Shown piece by piece: positions 44,869-55,870 of a DNA stretch of 64,000 nt (its first letter is position 1; each line of letters starts with the position of its first letter). The stretch is taken from positions 11,638,632 through 11,702,631 of the forward strand of contig NW_004624781.1 of assembly GCF_000247695.1 (NCBI RefSeq), read 5' to 3'. The notes under the pieces are model-generated. The model made no database searches and was not told the origin of the DNA. It saw only the letters and a list, made by a program, of their open reading frames with translations. This DNA comes from Heterocephalus glaber (Eukaryota > Chordata > Mammalia > Rodentia > Bathyergidae). The position numbers and the translations under genes are program-made.

Positions 44869-44876
44869 TTTGCACA
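44869..44876 (+). promoter_or_regulatory. RORA: 8-mer miR-19 seed match
   Basis: TTTGCACA is a full 8-mer site for miR-19a/b. Confidence 0.4.
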
Positions 44877-45133
44877 TGTTCTTCATTCCTCTCCAGTGCA
44901 ATATGTACATAGAGCACTTGCGGGTGTACCTTGAACCCTCAGGGAAAAATACATATTTGTACAGTGTTTTGTTTTTTTGTTTTGTTTTTTTTTCCTTTTG
45001 TTTTTGGCTAAGGAATGTCGATCGAATCACTTGTTATTGTTGAGGGGCAGCCAGATAATAATCCTAAAGCCACTGTTGCAAACATTGATTGTTTAAATCA
45101 TATGTCCTTCCAGTGCTATTATTTTAAGATAAT

Positions 45134-45139
45134 AATAAA
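45134..45139 (+). promoter_or_regulatory. RORA: Internal polyadenylation signal
   Basis: AATAAA in AATAATAAAAGTTATTTTTC, with TCCTTTGTGCTGATTG downstream, a good U/GU-rich context. Use would give a 4.3-kb 3'UTR that drops the distal miR-137, miR-101, miR-144 and Pumilio motifs. Confidence 0.6.
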
Positions 45140-45193
45140 AGTTATTTTTCTGACAGTCCTTTGTGCTGATTGATGAAAAAAAGGGTAAATTAA

Positions 45194-45219
45194 GCACCTT
45201 ATGATTGACTTACTGTGAA
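45194..45219 (+). promoter_or_regulatory. RORA: Adjacent 8-mer miR-18 and miR-27 seed matches
   Basis: GCACCTTA (45194-45201, miR-18) and ACTGTGAA (45212-45219, miR-27) are both full 8-mers, 18 bases apart start to start, a spacing permissive for cooperative action. Both lie just past the internal polyadenylation signal, so only the long mRNA carries them. Confidence 0.4.
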
Positions 45220-46408
45220 TGACAATCCATCTTGATATCATTTTGGAGTTGGGGTTAAGAGTCAGAAACAATGTGCTCAGGGATCTTCTAAAACTCTTAA
45301 AACAGGGTGGCCAGTACTACTGGGACAAATTGTTTTTTATTATTAATAATAATAATGTTATCCCTCCAAGGCACAAATGAACTATGTAGAACCGTGTATG
45401 CGTGTAAACTCTTCACTATTGTCTCATTTCGTTGAGTTCAAAACTTATGTGCTCTTCGGTTTTGTGTATTTAAGAACACGAATAACTTGCAAAGCAGTGC
45501 AGAGTTACACAGTATGTTCAAAATAGAAATGCACCAACATGGTGCATCCAAGTGCAGCCCTTACATATCCTAGTTACCATTTCTCTAATAATTAAGATAT
45601 TTTAAAATATTAAACATTTTATGTTTTAAACTATTATTAAGGATAAAAAATTTTAAAACCAGTGATAAGACCTATCAGTGAAATGGATAACGATGCAACT
45701 TTTTTTTAATGCCAGCAATTAACTTGTTTTCACTATGTTCTCTAGAAGTTAACCAAACATCCCTTTATCTAAAACAGTTCTAACTGACACATCTGTAGTT
45801 TGTAGATATCTGATGAACTGCTGTAGGAGCTACTGTTTAAAGACAAATCAAACTCCACTTGTATGACAGCTACTTCACCTAGCTCTTAGGGTTACACATC
45901 AACACTTTAAAAATAATCTTTGTTTACACATTCCCATATATTACTTTACCTAAAGTCAGAGGAACTCAGTCTGATTGCTGGTTCTGATTCTTCCACCCTT
46001 GGAGTAGACTACATTCACTCTATTTACCTATTACTGTTGAGAAGCATAATTTGGGAAAACTTTCCGTGCCTATCACGTGACAAAGGTACTTTCACCTTGT
46101 TAAGAATATGAAAAATTGCAGAAATCTCCCTCCCCATCTCATTGCTTCCTTCCATTTATATTCATACACACAGGTGGTTGATATTTTTACATAGTATAAC
46201 ATGTGATTGCCACTTATAATAAAGTTATGATACAGAACCCCATGAAAGAGACTTTATACTACAGCTCAAATTATGTGCCCAGAAATACAATTGCAACAAT
46301 AAACCTTGATCTGTTGCTAATGGTGTATAACACAGGTCTTCATTTTGTCCCTAAACACCAGTACATGAAAAGGTCCCACCAGAGGTGATTAAAGAGGCCT
46401 TCCTATTG

Positions 46409-46411
<3 letters not shown>

Positions 46412-46437
<26 letters not shown>
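46412..46437 (+). repeat. T26 homopolymer in the 3'UTR
   Basis: Twenty-six consecutive T residues follow GCTC. No SINE body is attached on the minus strand, so it is not an obvious antisense retroposon tail. Confidence 0.9.
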
Positions 46438-46439
<2 letters not shown>

Positions 46440-46636
46440 GAGATGAGAAGGTTGACTAGCAATGTCTCCAAAAGTAACTGGTTTCACTTCCAGGTCTGTT
46501 TCCTTGTTTGTGTGTGTATGTATCAGTTTTGTCAGGCTCTCAAAATAAAAAAAATAGTCCAGAAGCCTGGCTTCATACCATGGAGCCAAGTTAGGGAGGG
46601 GGCATCTCCATGTTCAACCACACCCTCAGAACTTAG

Positions 46637-46644
46637 AGCAATAA
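46637..46644 (+). promoter_or_regulatory. RORA: 8-mer miR-137 seed match
   Basis: AGCAATAA is a full 8-mer site for miR-137. Regulation of human RORA by miR-137 through 3'UTR sites has been reported. Confidence 0.5.
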
Positions 46645-47051
46645 ATACATTCAGTCATTTATTTCCTTATAAATGAATGACAGAATATTCAATCCAAATA
46701 GAAACCACCTTTTTTCAGTGATGCAACATAACATGGAGTCTTGTGTGAAGAAAGTGAATCTGAATGTTTTCAAATAGATACCTAGAGAATCCGTGTCTGC
46801 TGTTTACATTTGGTGTGCTTTGCCACATGAGCAGTACCACACTTTTGTCTTTGAACCTTCTGGGGGCTAATGAATGATAGTTTGCTATTAGCTCTGATGT
46901 ACTGCACATGCCATCATGTTGTTCTCTAAGAACAACAAAATTCTCTCCCATGTTCCTTTCTCACTCACTGTTACTCTAACGTGGATGAATACTATTTTTA
47001 GGAACTTGATTATCAATGAACAGATTGCATTGGAAATGCAGATCATTCTTG

Positions 47052-47058
47052 AGCAATA
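47052..47058 (+). promoter_or_regulatory. RORA: 7-mer miR-137 seed match
   Basis: AGCAATA, a 7mer-m8 match, in GAGCAATATAGTG. Confidence 0.4.
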
Positions 47059-47092
47059 TAGTGAATATGACTTCACACAAAAAAATCTGTAT

Positions 47093-47100
47093 GTACTGTA
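47093..47100 (+). promoter_or_regulatory. RORA: 8-mer miR-101 seed match
   Basis: GTACTGTA is a full 8-mer site for miR-101. Confidence 0.35.
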
Positions 47101-47488
47101 CACATCTTCCTGAATTCAAAATTCTCTTCTTATCCACAATGGTTTGAAATCTCATATATAACAGTGGTAAATGCTTAAACATTAGGACATTAGCTGGCTG
47201 CTTCTTTAAATGTACCTGTGTTGTCTGTTGCTCCTTTTGTGGAGATGTGTTTTTGTATTGGATGTTTGGGCCAATGGGAGGCTTCAAGCTACAACATATT
47301 TTCCCAGTTTAAATATATTTAACATATGACAAACCCCAGACAAGGCTTTTAATATGTATAAAGAACTGCAGTGTTAGGTGGTTTATTTGCAAACCGTTTT
47401 CAATATTGTCCATTTTTATGGCACCTTTAACAATATTGTTTCCAAAGTACAAAAAAAGGTTAAATAATCTAGCCATAACTGAATGTCA

Positions 47489-47496
47489 AGCAATAA
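47489..47496 (+). promoter_or_regulatory. RORA: 8-mer miR-137 seed match
   Basis: AGCAATAA in CAAGCAATAAAACAAATG, the second full 8-mer miR-137 site. It overlaps a possible AATAAA signal. Confidence 0.5.
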
Positions 47497-48010
47497 AACA
47501 AATGACTTTTGTGCATAGACTTAAAAAATACAAATTTTAGACATCTGCATGTAAATGCAATCTCTTGTTTACTGCTTTCAACTTGAGCGATTGATTCCTT
47601 ATTTACTATTAACTTAAGAACTTGTAATGGCCTGTAAACATTTTCTCTCTTACTCTTCCTTCAAGTTTACCTTCGTCCCTGCTTTTGAGTCATAATATTT
47701 AATGTTGTTCTGCACATCTCTATACAGTTAACTTTTTGGCTTTCATTCTGTATAGATAAGAAAATGTTATATTATAAACAGCCTACTCAGTGCAAATATT
47801 TATCTGTTTATCAAATCCACAATATGCTGTATAATATCGGTTTTACTATATAATCTATTTTAGACATAGCTGTTTAGAACTAGAGTGTGCTATTTTTGTG
47901 TTTTTCTGATGTGTGGTGCTAGATAAGTTACTTTTGTGAACAAAAAAAAATTATCCCTTTTATTCCTAGACAATACCACCTTTGGGTCTTGTTAATTTCA
48001 CTGAGTATAA

Positions 48011-48073
48011 CTATATATTTGTATATATATACATATTATATATATATATATATACACAAATATATATATATAT
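48011..48073. repeat. (TA)n tract with hairpin potential
   Basis: Alternating TA interrupted only by TTTG, CA and CACAAA. It can fold on itself in RNA and is likely length-polymorphic. A Pumilio-type TGTATATA lies at 48020-48027. Confidence 0.85.
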
Positions 48074-49432
48074 CTACCTGTGCCCAACTAGCAGCTGTAT
48101 CAGAGTGCTAGATTTGGGACATGCTTTTCTCTTTAAATACATACTGTCATTATATAAATTATTCTAGAGTATATTTAATTAGGATAAAATTACTTCCTTA
48201 GTATGGATATTTGACATCTATATGGTGAATCTGTTTATAAATATGGACATATGAAAATTTATTTGCATTGACTTTTATGTTTGCTACTATTTGGCTTTAT
48301 TCTATATCTCCTTAGCTGAAAAATACTTGGCCAGACCTTCAAGATCCCAAAGAAACATTCTCATTTAATGGAATAATACATTTTTCTCTTAAGGAATTAT
48401 ATCATTGGTACTTGACAGATTTGTATACTTAACTCCTATTCTAGAATATAAGCAATTATATCAAATTTTCATGGTGGCTTGACAGCAGACTAGACCTTTC
48501 CCAGCCTGAGTCATAAGAAGTATGGAAACATCCATTGGAAGAACATGGGCCATCCAATTCGACAAAGGATAGTGTGTTTTAACATTATCTCAACCATCTC
48601 AACTAGTTCTATGAACTGAATAAAACAGCTTCATTTCTACAGTCATTTAATAATGAGCTTAAACACTTTCATTTATTTTCCCAAAACCTACTGGCATTGT
48701 TAAAAATCAGACTATATCAAATATCTAACTAAGGATGTAGTTAGCCTTATTAAATATTGATTAGAATTGTTCTGTAATATTACTGAATTTGTAAGATCTT
48801 TAGCAAAGATTTTTGAGCAATTTATAAATATAGAGCAAATGTTTCTGTTTACTGCACTTTTTGTAACTGAAAGTGATAAATTCTCAAGCCATGATCAGTG
48901 GCTCCCATGCACTGCATATTTACCCACCATTCTAGATATTTTCCATTTTTATGGAAGAGTTCATATTACCTTAATTATAAATGCAATTGTGTGGTTCATG
49001 AAAGCGAATGCTAATAGTTAACCCTTTAGAGTGAATTGGCTACTGTTTAGGGAGAAATCGCTGAACACAAATCACGTCATTCCTTAACTGTCTCACTTGG
49101 AAAGAGATTAAAACTTTTTTTAAGGCACTATTTAGCATCCTAAGCACCCCTAGGGTAGACAGTGTATCTCTTTGTGCCTGCACAATGGCCAGCACATGTC
49201 AGCATCTGCTAATTATTAAATTACAAGTGGCCCCAATTAAAACTTTTTTCCTGGGTTGTTTTGGCAAATTTATGAAGTATACCAAGCCTTATGATTAACA
49301 TTTTCTTCTACAACCAAGAATAAAAACCACATTTAAAAAGACCACATGAAATGTTGATTCTAATTGTGTGTAGGTCTTGAGGATTAAGCACACAAATTTC
49401 ACAAAACTCTGTGAGTAACAAACTCAGCCTTC

Positions 49433-49440
49433 TGTAAATA
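49433..49440 (+). promoter_or_regulatory. RORA: Pumilio response element match
   Basis: TGTAAATA fits TGTANATA. Other matches are at 44904-44911 (TGTACATA), 48020-48027 (TGTATATA) and 49723-49730 (TGTAAATA). Confidence 0.4.
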
Positions 49441-49461
49441 TACATGCAAGTTTGAAAAGTG

Positions 49462-49469
49462 ATACTGTA
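49462..49469 (+). promoter_or_regulatory. RORA: 8-mer miR-144 seed match
   Basis: ATACTGTA is a full 8-mer site for miR-144. Confidence 0.3.
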
Positions 49470-49902
49470 CCTATAAACATATGCTGTCTGTGTACAGTAT
49501 GTAAAATCTCCTTTTCTGCCACACTAAAAATGCAAGCCATTTACAAGAATCCTAAAAAATAGCATTGAACTAAAACTTTGCTAATGATCTTTATTAGAGC
49601 ATCATCCAACTTCTCACTTACATTGGGTTTTCTTTTCAATTCACTCTTTACAGTAGTCTGCTTATTTCCAGCTGTTTATTTTCTTGACTCTTGAATTTAA
49701 AAAAAAATATTTTGATTCATTTTGTAAATACAAGCTGTAAAAAAGAGAGATTTAATGTTGTCTTTTAAATACTCCGATTTTCATTCTAATATGAATGTTG
49801 TTATATTGTACTTAGAAACTGTACCTTTAATATTACATTACCTTTATTAAAAGTGCATCGAACACATCAATTTTAGATGTGCTTTATGTACTGTTATCCT
49901 AT

Positions 49903-49908
49903 AATAAA
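49903..49908 (+). terminator. RORA: Distal polyadenylation signal of RORA
   Basis: AATAAA in CCTATAATAAAACTTCAGC, with likely cleavage near 49920-49930 and a G/T-rich downstream element at about 49931-49960. The sequence changes to SINE-rich intergenic character just after, which supports this as the gene end. Confidence 0.85.
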
Positions 49909-50214
49909 ACTTCAGCTTCTAATGGAATATCTGCCTGGTTTTTGTTTGTTTTCTTTGGTTATTGAGTGGCACTCAACATAATTTTCTAGCTTTGTCTTGT
50001 CTCTAGTGGATGGTTTAGTGCTGAACCTTGATCATCAAAGTGTGGTCCACAAACCAGCAGCATGGGCATCACCCACAATGGTGCTGGAAACACAGAAGCT
50101 AAACACCACCCCAGATCAGAATCTCCATTTTTATAAGATACAGGTGATCCATGTACACATTTAAAGTTTGAGAAGCATTGGCCCATCATAGCCTTTTTTC
50201 TGTCTTTCCTTCTT

Positions 50215-50302
50215 TTGGGGTGGAAGGTGATACTCAGGGTCGAACCAAAGGCCCTGCACATGCTATGCTAGTACTCTACCACTGAGTTACATCCCCACCC
50301 CT
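50215..50302 (-). mobile_element. ID SINE, antisense
   Basis: CTCAGGGTCGAACCAAAGGC, CTCTACCACTGAGTTACATC and CCCCACCCC are the complement of the older ID type. Confidence 0.85.
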
Positions 50303-50339
50303 TACCATATGGTAATTTTTTTTTAAATAATTCACTTTT

Positions 50340-50420
50340 TTCCCAGTGCTGGAGATTGAACCTAGGGTTTTACACACACTAGGCAAGTGCTCTACCATGT
50401 AACTACATCTCCAGCTCTTC
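50340..50420 (-). mobile_element. ID SINE, antisense, second copy
   Basis: CAGTGCTGGAGATTGAACC, GGCAAGTGCTCTACCATG and ACTACATCTCCAGCTC, the complement of ID with a mutated A box. Confidence 0.85.
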
Positions 50421-50659
50421 TTTATTTTCTTTTAATTTTAAGACAGAAAATGGGTACTATAAGGATCAAACTACCCTTTTGGTCAGAGAAAGCAAAGCAA
50501 AAAAAAGTGTGATCTACGCTGTTAGAAATGCAAAACTGAGGATTCTGACGCTAATTCCTAGCTCAAAGGAGAAGGGTGTCACAGCCAATTAACGATACCT
50601 TCTTGATCCTGACCATGTGGCCCATCTTGTGATCTCTGTCTTAGAAATGGTTGCACTGG

Positions 50660-50742
50660 GGGCCAGGGATTTAGCTCAGTGGTTCCACCACCTGCCTTGT
50701 GAACACAAGGTCCCGAGTTCGATCCTCGGTACCAAAAAAAAA
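50660..50742 (+). mobile_element. ID SINE with target duplication
   Basis: GGGCCAGGGATTTAGCTCAG through GAGTTCGATCCTCGGTACC and an A tail. Flanking direct repeat AAT(G/A)GTTGCACTGG at 50646-50659 and 50743-50756, one mismatch. Confidence 0.93.
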
Positions 50743-51123
50743 AATAGTTGCACTGGAATGGCAGAAATGATGTCAAAGACTTCAAAAATGTGACTTGAAC
50801 TTCAATGTCACTGCCCACCCCACCTGGTTCTGGAGATTCTTAGAGGTGACCCACACATGTAACATAAGCTAAGTATCACACCATCTTAACAGTGCAACAG
50901 CCTTAACATGAATTATTCTTAAAGTAACATCGGGACATTTAAATCATAAAATAGTCTGAAGTCAGAATAAAAGCAACTGAGTTGGGATTTTCCTCCACAC
51001 ATATGACAATGCTTAAGGATCTCTTATGAGCAGGAGATAGCCAATAAATATTTAAAATGATCACAAAACTTACTGCATGTAGCAAACAACTCAATCCTGC
51101 CTTTACAATGAGCAACCAAAATA

Positions 51124-51624
51124 TACAGTGAATGTTTAAATTTTTTAATTATTACAGTAAAAGACATTGCCAATAATCCCCTTCATAATACTCCCGTCAT
51201 TTCTAACAAATGTATTCCATCATTCTTGCTACTTTCTAAAGTAGTTCTGGAAGTCCTCTTTTGCCTTTATGAGATATGATTTTAAAAAATACAGTGAATG
51301 CTGCTACCTGAGTGCCATCCAACAGAAAGGCTTGTAAAAATATTATAGTGTGTCCCGATCTACCTTAGCCACTAGATCTGGCACTGTGCAACCTCCCAAA
51401 GTCAAAATGACAGTGAAAGGTAAAAATTTTCAATCAATTCAGGACATTGAGGCAGCCACAATAGCACAACTAAAGACATTCAAGAAAAATGACTTCCAGA
51501 ACAGCTTCAGGAAATGGCAAGAACAATGAGATAATTGTGTTCAAAATGAAGGGAAGTATTTTGAGGTGGGGCTAGTGGCGATGTGTCTTTTACTGTAATT
51601 TTTTTAATTTAAACATTCACTGTA
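51124..51624. mobile_element. Mariner-like DNA transposon remnant with long inverted ends
   Basis: The left end (CAGTGAATGTTTAAATTTTT, continuing to about 51182) is repeated inverted at the right end (about 51568-51622). I align about 55-60 bases with few mismatches. TA dinucleotides at 51124-51125 and 51623-51624 are the expected target duplication, giving a 497-base element. Near the right end the + strand reads DFQNSFRKWQEQ-stop-DNCVQNEGKYFE, which resembles the C-terminus of mariner transposases. The element is internally deleted (a full copy would be over 1.2 kb) and carries stops, so it is a fossil. Confidence 0.75.
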
Positions 51625-51639
51625 TTTTCCCATCACACC

Positions 51640-52380
51640 TTGTATTTCCAACCACCTCAGAGAAGGGGAGGAGTGAGATCAAGCATGTAAAGTCTTTGTA
51701 GACCATCAAATTCTACATAACTGTAACTACTATTTCAAGGTATCTGAGGAAACAGTTAATGAAAATAATGGAGCTTAGAATATGAAATCATCTCTGTGCC
51801 TTTGCCTAACCCATACCTAACCTCCTGCTGAACATAATGACAACATCTCTCCTGCAACTTGGACTAACTCACTCCATGTGCAGGGTGGCACTTGAGTGGG
51901 AGGGTAAAAGGGTCTTCTTAGAATCTTTATAATGACCTCACAGGACAATCTGAAACGTGAACAAATGTCAGAGCGAGTGTATAAATAAACTCTGGGAAAG
52001 AAAGCAAAAGTAGTTGCATAGACTAGCCAGGAGACCTGACCACAAGACTCTCTTAATTGTTCCAGTCACTACCAAACGTTTCTCCTGAGGCAAGATCGGT
52101 CCAGCCTCTCAAAAGTGAACATCTACTGTGCACTTGGAGGAAATGGACAGGTGCTAAAGCCTCAGCTCTGCAGAACAGGTCTGTGAAAATGCCAGGCCAC
52201 ACTCACAGCGTGAGGGACACAGCTAGCTCCATACCTGCGCACCTTCCCCGTAAAGGTAAACAAGAAAGCAAAGATGAGGCCCAGCACGTTGAAAGCCATA
52301 GTCCGAGAGAGGCTGCTGGGTGTCAGTTAAGTCACCAGAGAAAGGAAGAAAAAAAAAGATGTCTCCATGCTTAAGTTCTG
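51640..52380 (+). other. Intergenic, nothing recognised
   Basis: There is no recognised repeat or gene. A 105-codon open frame at 52057-52374 has no recognisable domain and is treated as chance. Confidence 0.6.
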
Positions 52381-52384
52381 AGAA

Positions 52385-52860
52385 ACTCACAGCAAGGAGG
52401 GAACTTTTCTGGCATTTGCTGCAACATGGATGAATGTGAAGGAAACCTCATGTTACGTGCACTAAGCCAGGCACAAGAATTCACATACCTCGTGTGCTTG
52501 CACGTGTGTGGAAGCTACAAATGTGCATCTCATATACATAGAGGGCAGAACACAGGTCACCAGGGGCCAAGGGAGGACAGCAATGAAGGGTGGATAATGC
52601 GCACCAAAATGCAGATAGGAAGAGTCAAGTAAGGTTCTGCTGCACACCAGGATGCCTACAGTTAACGAGTGAAATACGTTTGAAAATAGCTACAAAGGAG
52701 GATTTTGAACGTTCCCAAAACAAAAATGATTGACCTTTCAGGTGACAGAAATGCTACTTACCCTGATTTGATCATTACACATGTGCACCTGTACCACAGG
52801 CCACACAGAACCCCTACCTATGCACAATTACTATGTGCCAAGTAGAAGTTAAAAGGGAGG
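52385..52860 (+). mobile_element. L1 3' end fragment, old
   Basis: GCAACATGGATGAATGTGAAGG, CACTAAGCCAGGCACAAGAATTC, GGTCACCAGGGGCCAAGG and GCCTACAGTTAACGAGTGAA follow the end of L1 ORF2 and the L1 3'UTR in order. Confidence 0.7.
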
Positions 52861-53059
52861 CACATTTCGTCAAAAGAACCATCCTGGATCCCAGAAGAAC
52901 CACACTCACGGCTCCTACTGCCACTCTTCCCTGCCCTGCCTTAACCGGCAGCCTAGACTTGGTAGTGGCAGAAGCTTCAGGCTAGAAGACTAACAGGAGA
53001 GCCATCCTTTCACAGTATCAACAGGCATGAGCTCAAGAAAAGACCTACTCTTTTTTCTG

Positions 53060-53255
53060 TAAGGTGGGCGAGGGGTCATACTGGGGACTGAATGCAGGAC
53101 CCCTGTACTGAGCTATAACCCCATCCCTTTTTATTTTTCAGACAGGGTCCTTCTAACTCACTAAGTTGCCCAGGCTGGGCTCAAACTTTGAATCCTCCTG
53201 CCTCAGCATCCCTGAGACGTGGGATCACAGGTGTGGACCACCATGCCCAGCTGAA
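53060..53255 (-). mobile_element. B4-like SINE, antisense
   Basis: The complement of an ID half (ACTGGGGACTGAATGCAGGACC, GAGCTATAACCCCATCCC) is joined to the complement of a B1 (GTTGCCCAGGCTGGGC, CTCCTGCCTCAGCATCCC, GATCACAGGTGTGGACCACC). Confidence 0.9.
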
Positions 53256-53647
53256 AAATCCTGCTCTTTTCTAATGTCATTCACCTCTGATTCTGGAAAA
53301 AGTTAAACTACTCTTTTAACATTTAATTTGATTCTGGATTTTCTTCTCCTTCAGAAGGGAAATACTGATTCCAGTAAAATATAGTCATCTCTCAGAATTC
53401 ATTTGTTGTTTAGGCACTTGATGGACTTTTCAAGCTGCATTTTATATTGCAAGATGACTTCCTTTGTGAGACAGAAATCACTTTATCCATTGTTTCATGG
53501 TTGGTGGACAAAATTAATTTGAATATCAGTCTCACCCCAAATTAACTCTGGCAACTATCTCCCAACAATCTCCGTGCCCAACACTTCTATAATGTTCTCC
53601 CTACCCTAGGATAAAGCACACACCTTCCTTTAAAAACAAATCTAACC

Positions 53648-53731
53648 AGGCCAGGGATGTAGCTCAGTGGCACCGGGCCTGCCTGACAGGTGCAAGATCC
53701 TGAGTTCGATCCCCAGTGCCCAAAAATAAAA
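53648..53731 (+). mobile_element. ID SINE
   Basis: GGCCAGGGATGTAGCTCAGTGG through GAGTTCGATCCCCAGTGCCC and an A-rich tail; AAATCT recurs on both sides. Confidence 0.9.
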
Positions 53732-53964
53732 ATCTGAATGACTTTTTAAACTACTCTAGTTTGGAATGACCTCTGCTACCTGCCACCCTCTGTGGGACAG
53801 TTAGGTACACCGTACAAAAAAACAGCACTCAGATGAAGTTATTTCTGAGTCTTTTTTTCATGGTCCAGAGACCATGTAATATATAATACAAAATACATTT
53901 TACAAGATATCTTCTGATTAGAATTTGAACACTTCAGCCATTCTATACCAACATAACATATGCT

Positions 53965-54835
53965 GAGCTAGAGCATTTTGTGGGTTTCAGGATTAGCACA
54001 AATGCAAAGCCAAATCTTTCTTCTTCTTAAAAATCCTCAGGACAAACATGGTACAATAACTTTAGGAAACAATATGGCAATTTATTTTTTGTTAGTTTTT
54101 GTTTTTGCTTTTAGAGACATGGTCTCACTGTGTAGTTCAGGCTGGTCTTGCACTCACTATGCAGCCAAGGCTGGCCTCAAAATTATGGCAATCCTCCTGC
54201 CTCACTCAGCCTTCTGAGTTCTGGGATTACAAGCGTGAGACACCACACCCAACTTCAGTGGAAATTTCTTAAAAACATAAACTGAAAATCAGCCACACAA
54301 CTTAGTAATCCCACTCCTAGATATGTGCTCAAGAAAAATAAAAACACAAAGTTGACACAAAGATTGCAAATCAATGCTCATAGCAACATTACTCATAATA
54401 GCCCAAACTGGAAACCATCTAAATACCTATCAAATGCTAGAGATAAACAAAGAGATATACATATATATGAGCTACTTTGCAGCAACAGAAAGGTATGAAC
54501 TACTAATATGAACTACTAATATGTGACATGGATGAATGTTTAAAAATTATAAGAATCCAAATTAAGAGTACATATTGCATTATTTCATTTATATGAAATG
54601 TTCAGAAAGGGAAAATCTATAAAGACAGAAAGTAAATTCATGCTTGCCAAATGTAGAAATGACTGACATGCTATTATTGGGCACAAAAATGTTCTCGGGC
54701 AATGGAAATATTCTAACACTGGGTAGTAATGATGGTTGAAAACCTCTGTATTATCAAAAGTCACTTAATGGTACAACTAAAATGGATGAATTACAGTATG
54801 TAGATTACATCTCAGTAAAACTGTTTAACATACAC
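53965..54835 (+). mobile_element. Old L1 3' end, split by a SINE
   Basis: AACAATATGGCAATTTATT before the SINE continues as TTTCTTAAAAACATAAACTGA after it, then ACACAACTTAGTAATCCCACTCC, CATAATAGCCCAAACTGGAAA and AGATTACATCTCAGTAAAACTG. These follow the L1 ORF2 end and 3'UTR order. A short tandem TATGAACTACTAA duplication is at about 54495-54521. Confidence 0.75.
54085..54256 (-). mobile_element. B1-type SINE inserted in the L1
   Basis: The + strand has the T-rich tail, then GAGACATGGTCTCACTGTGTAG, CAGGCTGGTCTTGCAC and CTGGGATTACAAGCGTGAGACA, the complement of B1. Confidence 0.88.
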
Positions 54836-55870
54836 ACAGACACAAATACTTTCCAAAACCCAAAGAATAAAGTCTAAAAATCTCTAGAACAGTATGGAGA
54901 CCATTTCTGCCCACCGCTGTAGCCCAATGGCCTTTTCTCCCCCATACAACAATGCAGTATTTTTTCCTCTTCCCCAGAACATTCAGTGCTGTTTCACACC
55001 TGAAAACCCACTTCACCCCTTCTCCATTCTCCAAGTGAATGCCGACTCATCCTCCAATACCCAGTGCAGGAAGGGGCAAGACGGCTGAGCAGAAGCGTCC
55101 AGTGCTCACCACAAAGAAGGAGCAAAGCAGCAGGTGAAGAGCTGCACTGAGGGGACTGTAGGACAATACTGGGTATCAACTGAAGAAAACCTTGTCAGAT
55201 CCAGACACCCAGGGCAACAACACATTAAGAGAGACAAAGTCTCCCAGTGTCACAGGACAGGGTCAGAGGAGGTCCTCCAAAGCACAGATGGGGAAGTTCA
55301 ACTCACCCCACCCAAAGGATAAGTTATAGGTTCGCTGACTTCCATCACACACACAGAAAAAGAATTTTCAAGATTCATCAGAAGAGGCACAAAGAGGTTT
55401 AGTAGGCAGATTTTTAGAGCACATACTCAAAGAGAACAGAACATGCGTCCTCAAGACAGGAGTGCCTCATGTCAGTGGCAGGGGGTTTAGGGAGACTTGA
55501 GGTGTCCGCAGGATGGGCCATGGAGGATACATGTCCCAGTGCCTGTCTGCCACCCATCTGGTGAGCAGTGTTAAGTCTGGAAATCACTTACACAGGTTTG
55601 AAGCTGAGATGCTCTGCCTGCTTAACACTGCACTTCCTGAGAATGGCGGTTACAGGGGAAAAGTGTGGGCCCAGAGCCCAGTTTACAGCTCAGTGTTATT
55701 TTTTTTTTCTGCTCAGTGTTATTAAGACCCTTAGGAATTTTTTTAAATGAATTTCATAGAAAGGAAAATAGCTTAAATAACTGGTGTTTTGAAGCTTCAG
55801 TTTTTCCTAAAAGTGCAATTTTAAAATCATGATTTCATGGTTTTTCTTGTCTCCTTTCTACTGTATCTTG
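54836..55870 (+). other. Intergenic, nothing firmly recognised
   Basis: Low-repeat sequence with a T9 run near 55690. No gene is supported. Confidence 0.5.

Larger units (their letters stand above)
40860..49925 (+). other. RORA: RORA 3' untranslated region
   Basis: About 9.1 kb of mostly unique AU-rich sequence follows the stop; mammalian RORA is known for a very long 3'UTR. The distal end is set by AATAAA at 49903-49908, followed about 25 bases later by a G/T-rich stretch (GCCTGGTTTTTGTTTG), the usual cleavage context. Several earlier AATAAA signals could give shorter forms (41029, 44569, 45134, 46218). AUUUA pentamers cluster at 42220-42360 and 42880-43085. Only one clear interspersed repeat interrupts it, an ID SINE at 43359-43442, plus a T26 run at 46412-46437 and a (TA)n tract at 48011-48073. 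The low repeat content is consistent with constraint. Confidence 0.88.
49926..51123 (+). other. Intergenic sequence after RORA with ID cluster
   Basis: No gene is seen. Three ID SINEs occupy 50215-50302 (-), 50340-50420 (-) and 50660-50742 (+). The rest is unique. Confidence 0.8.
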
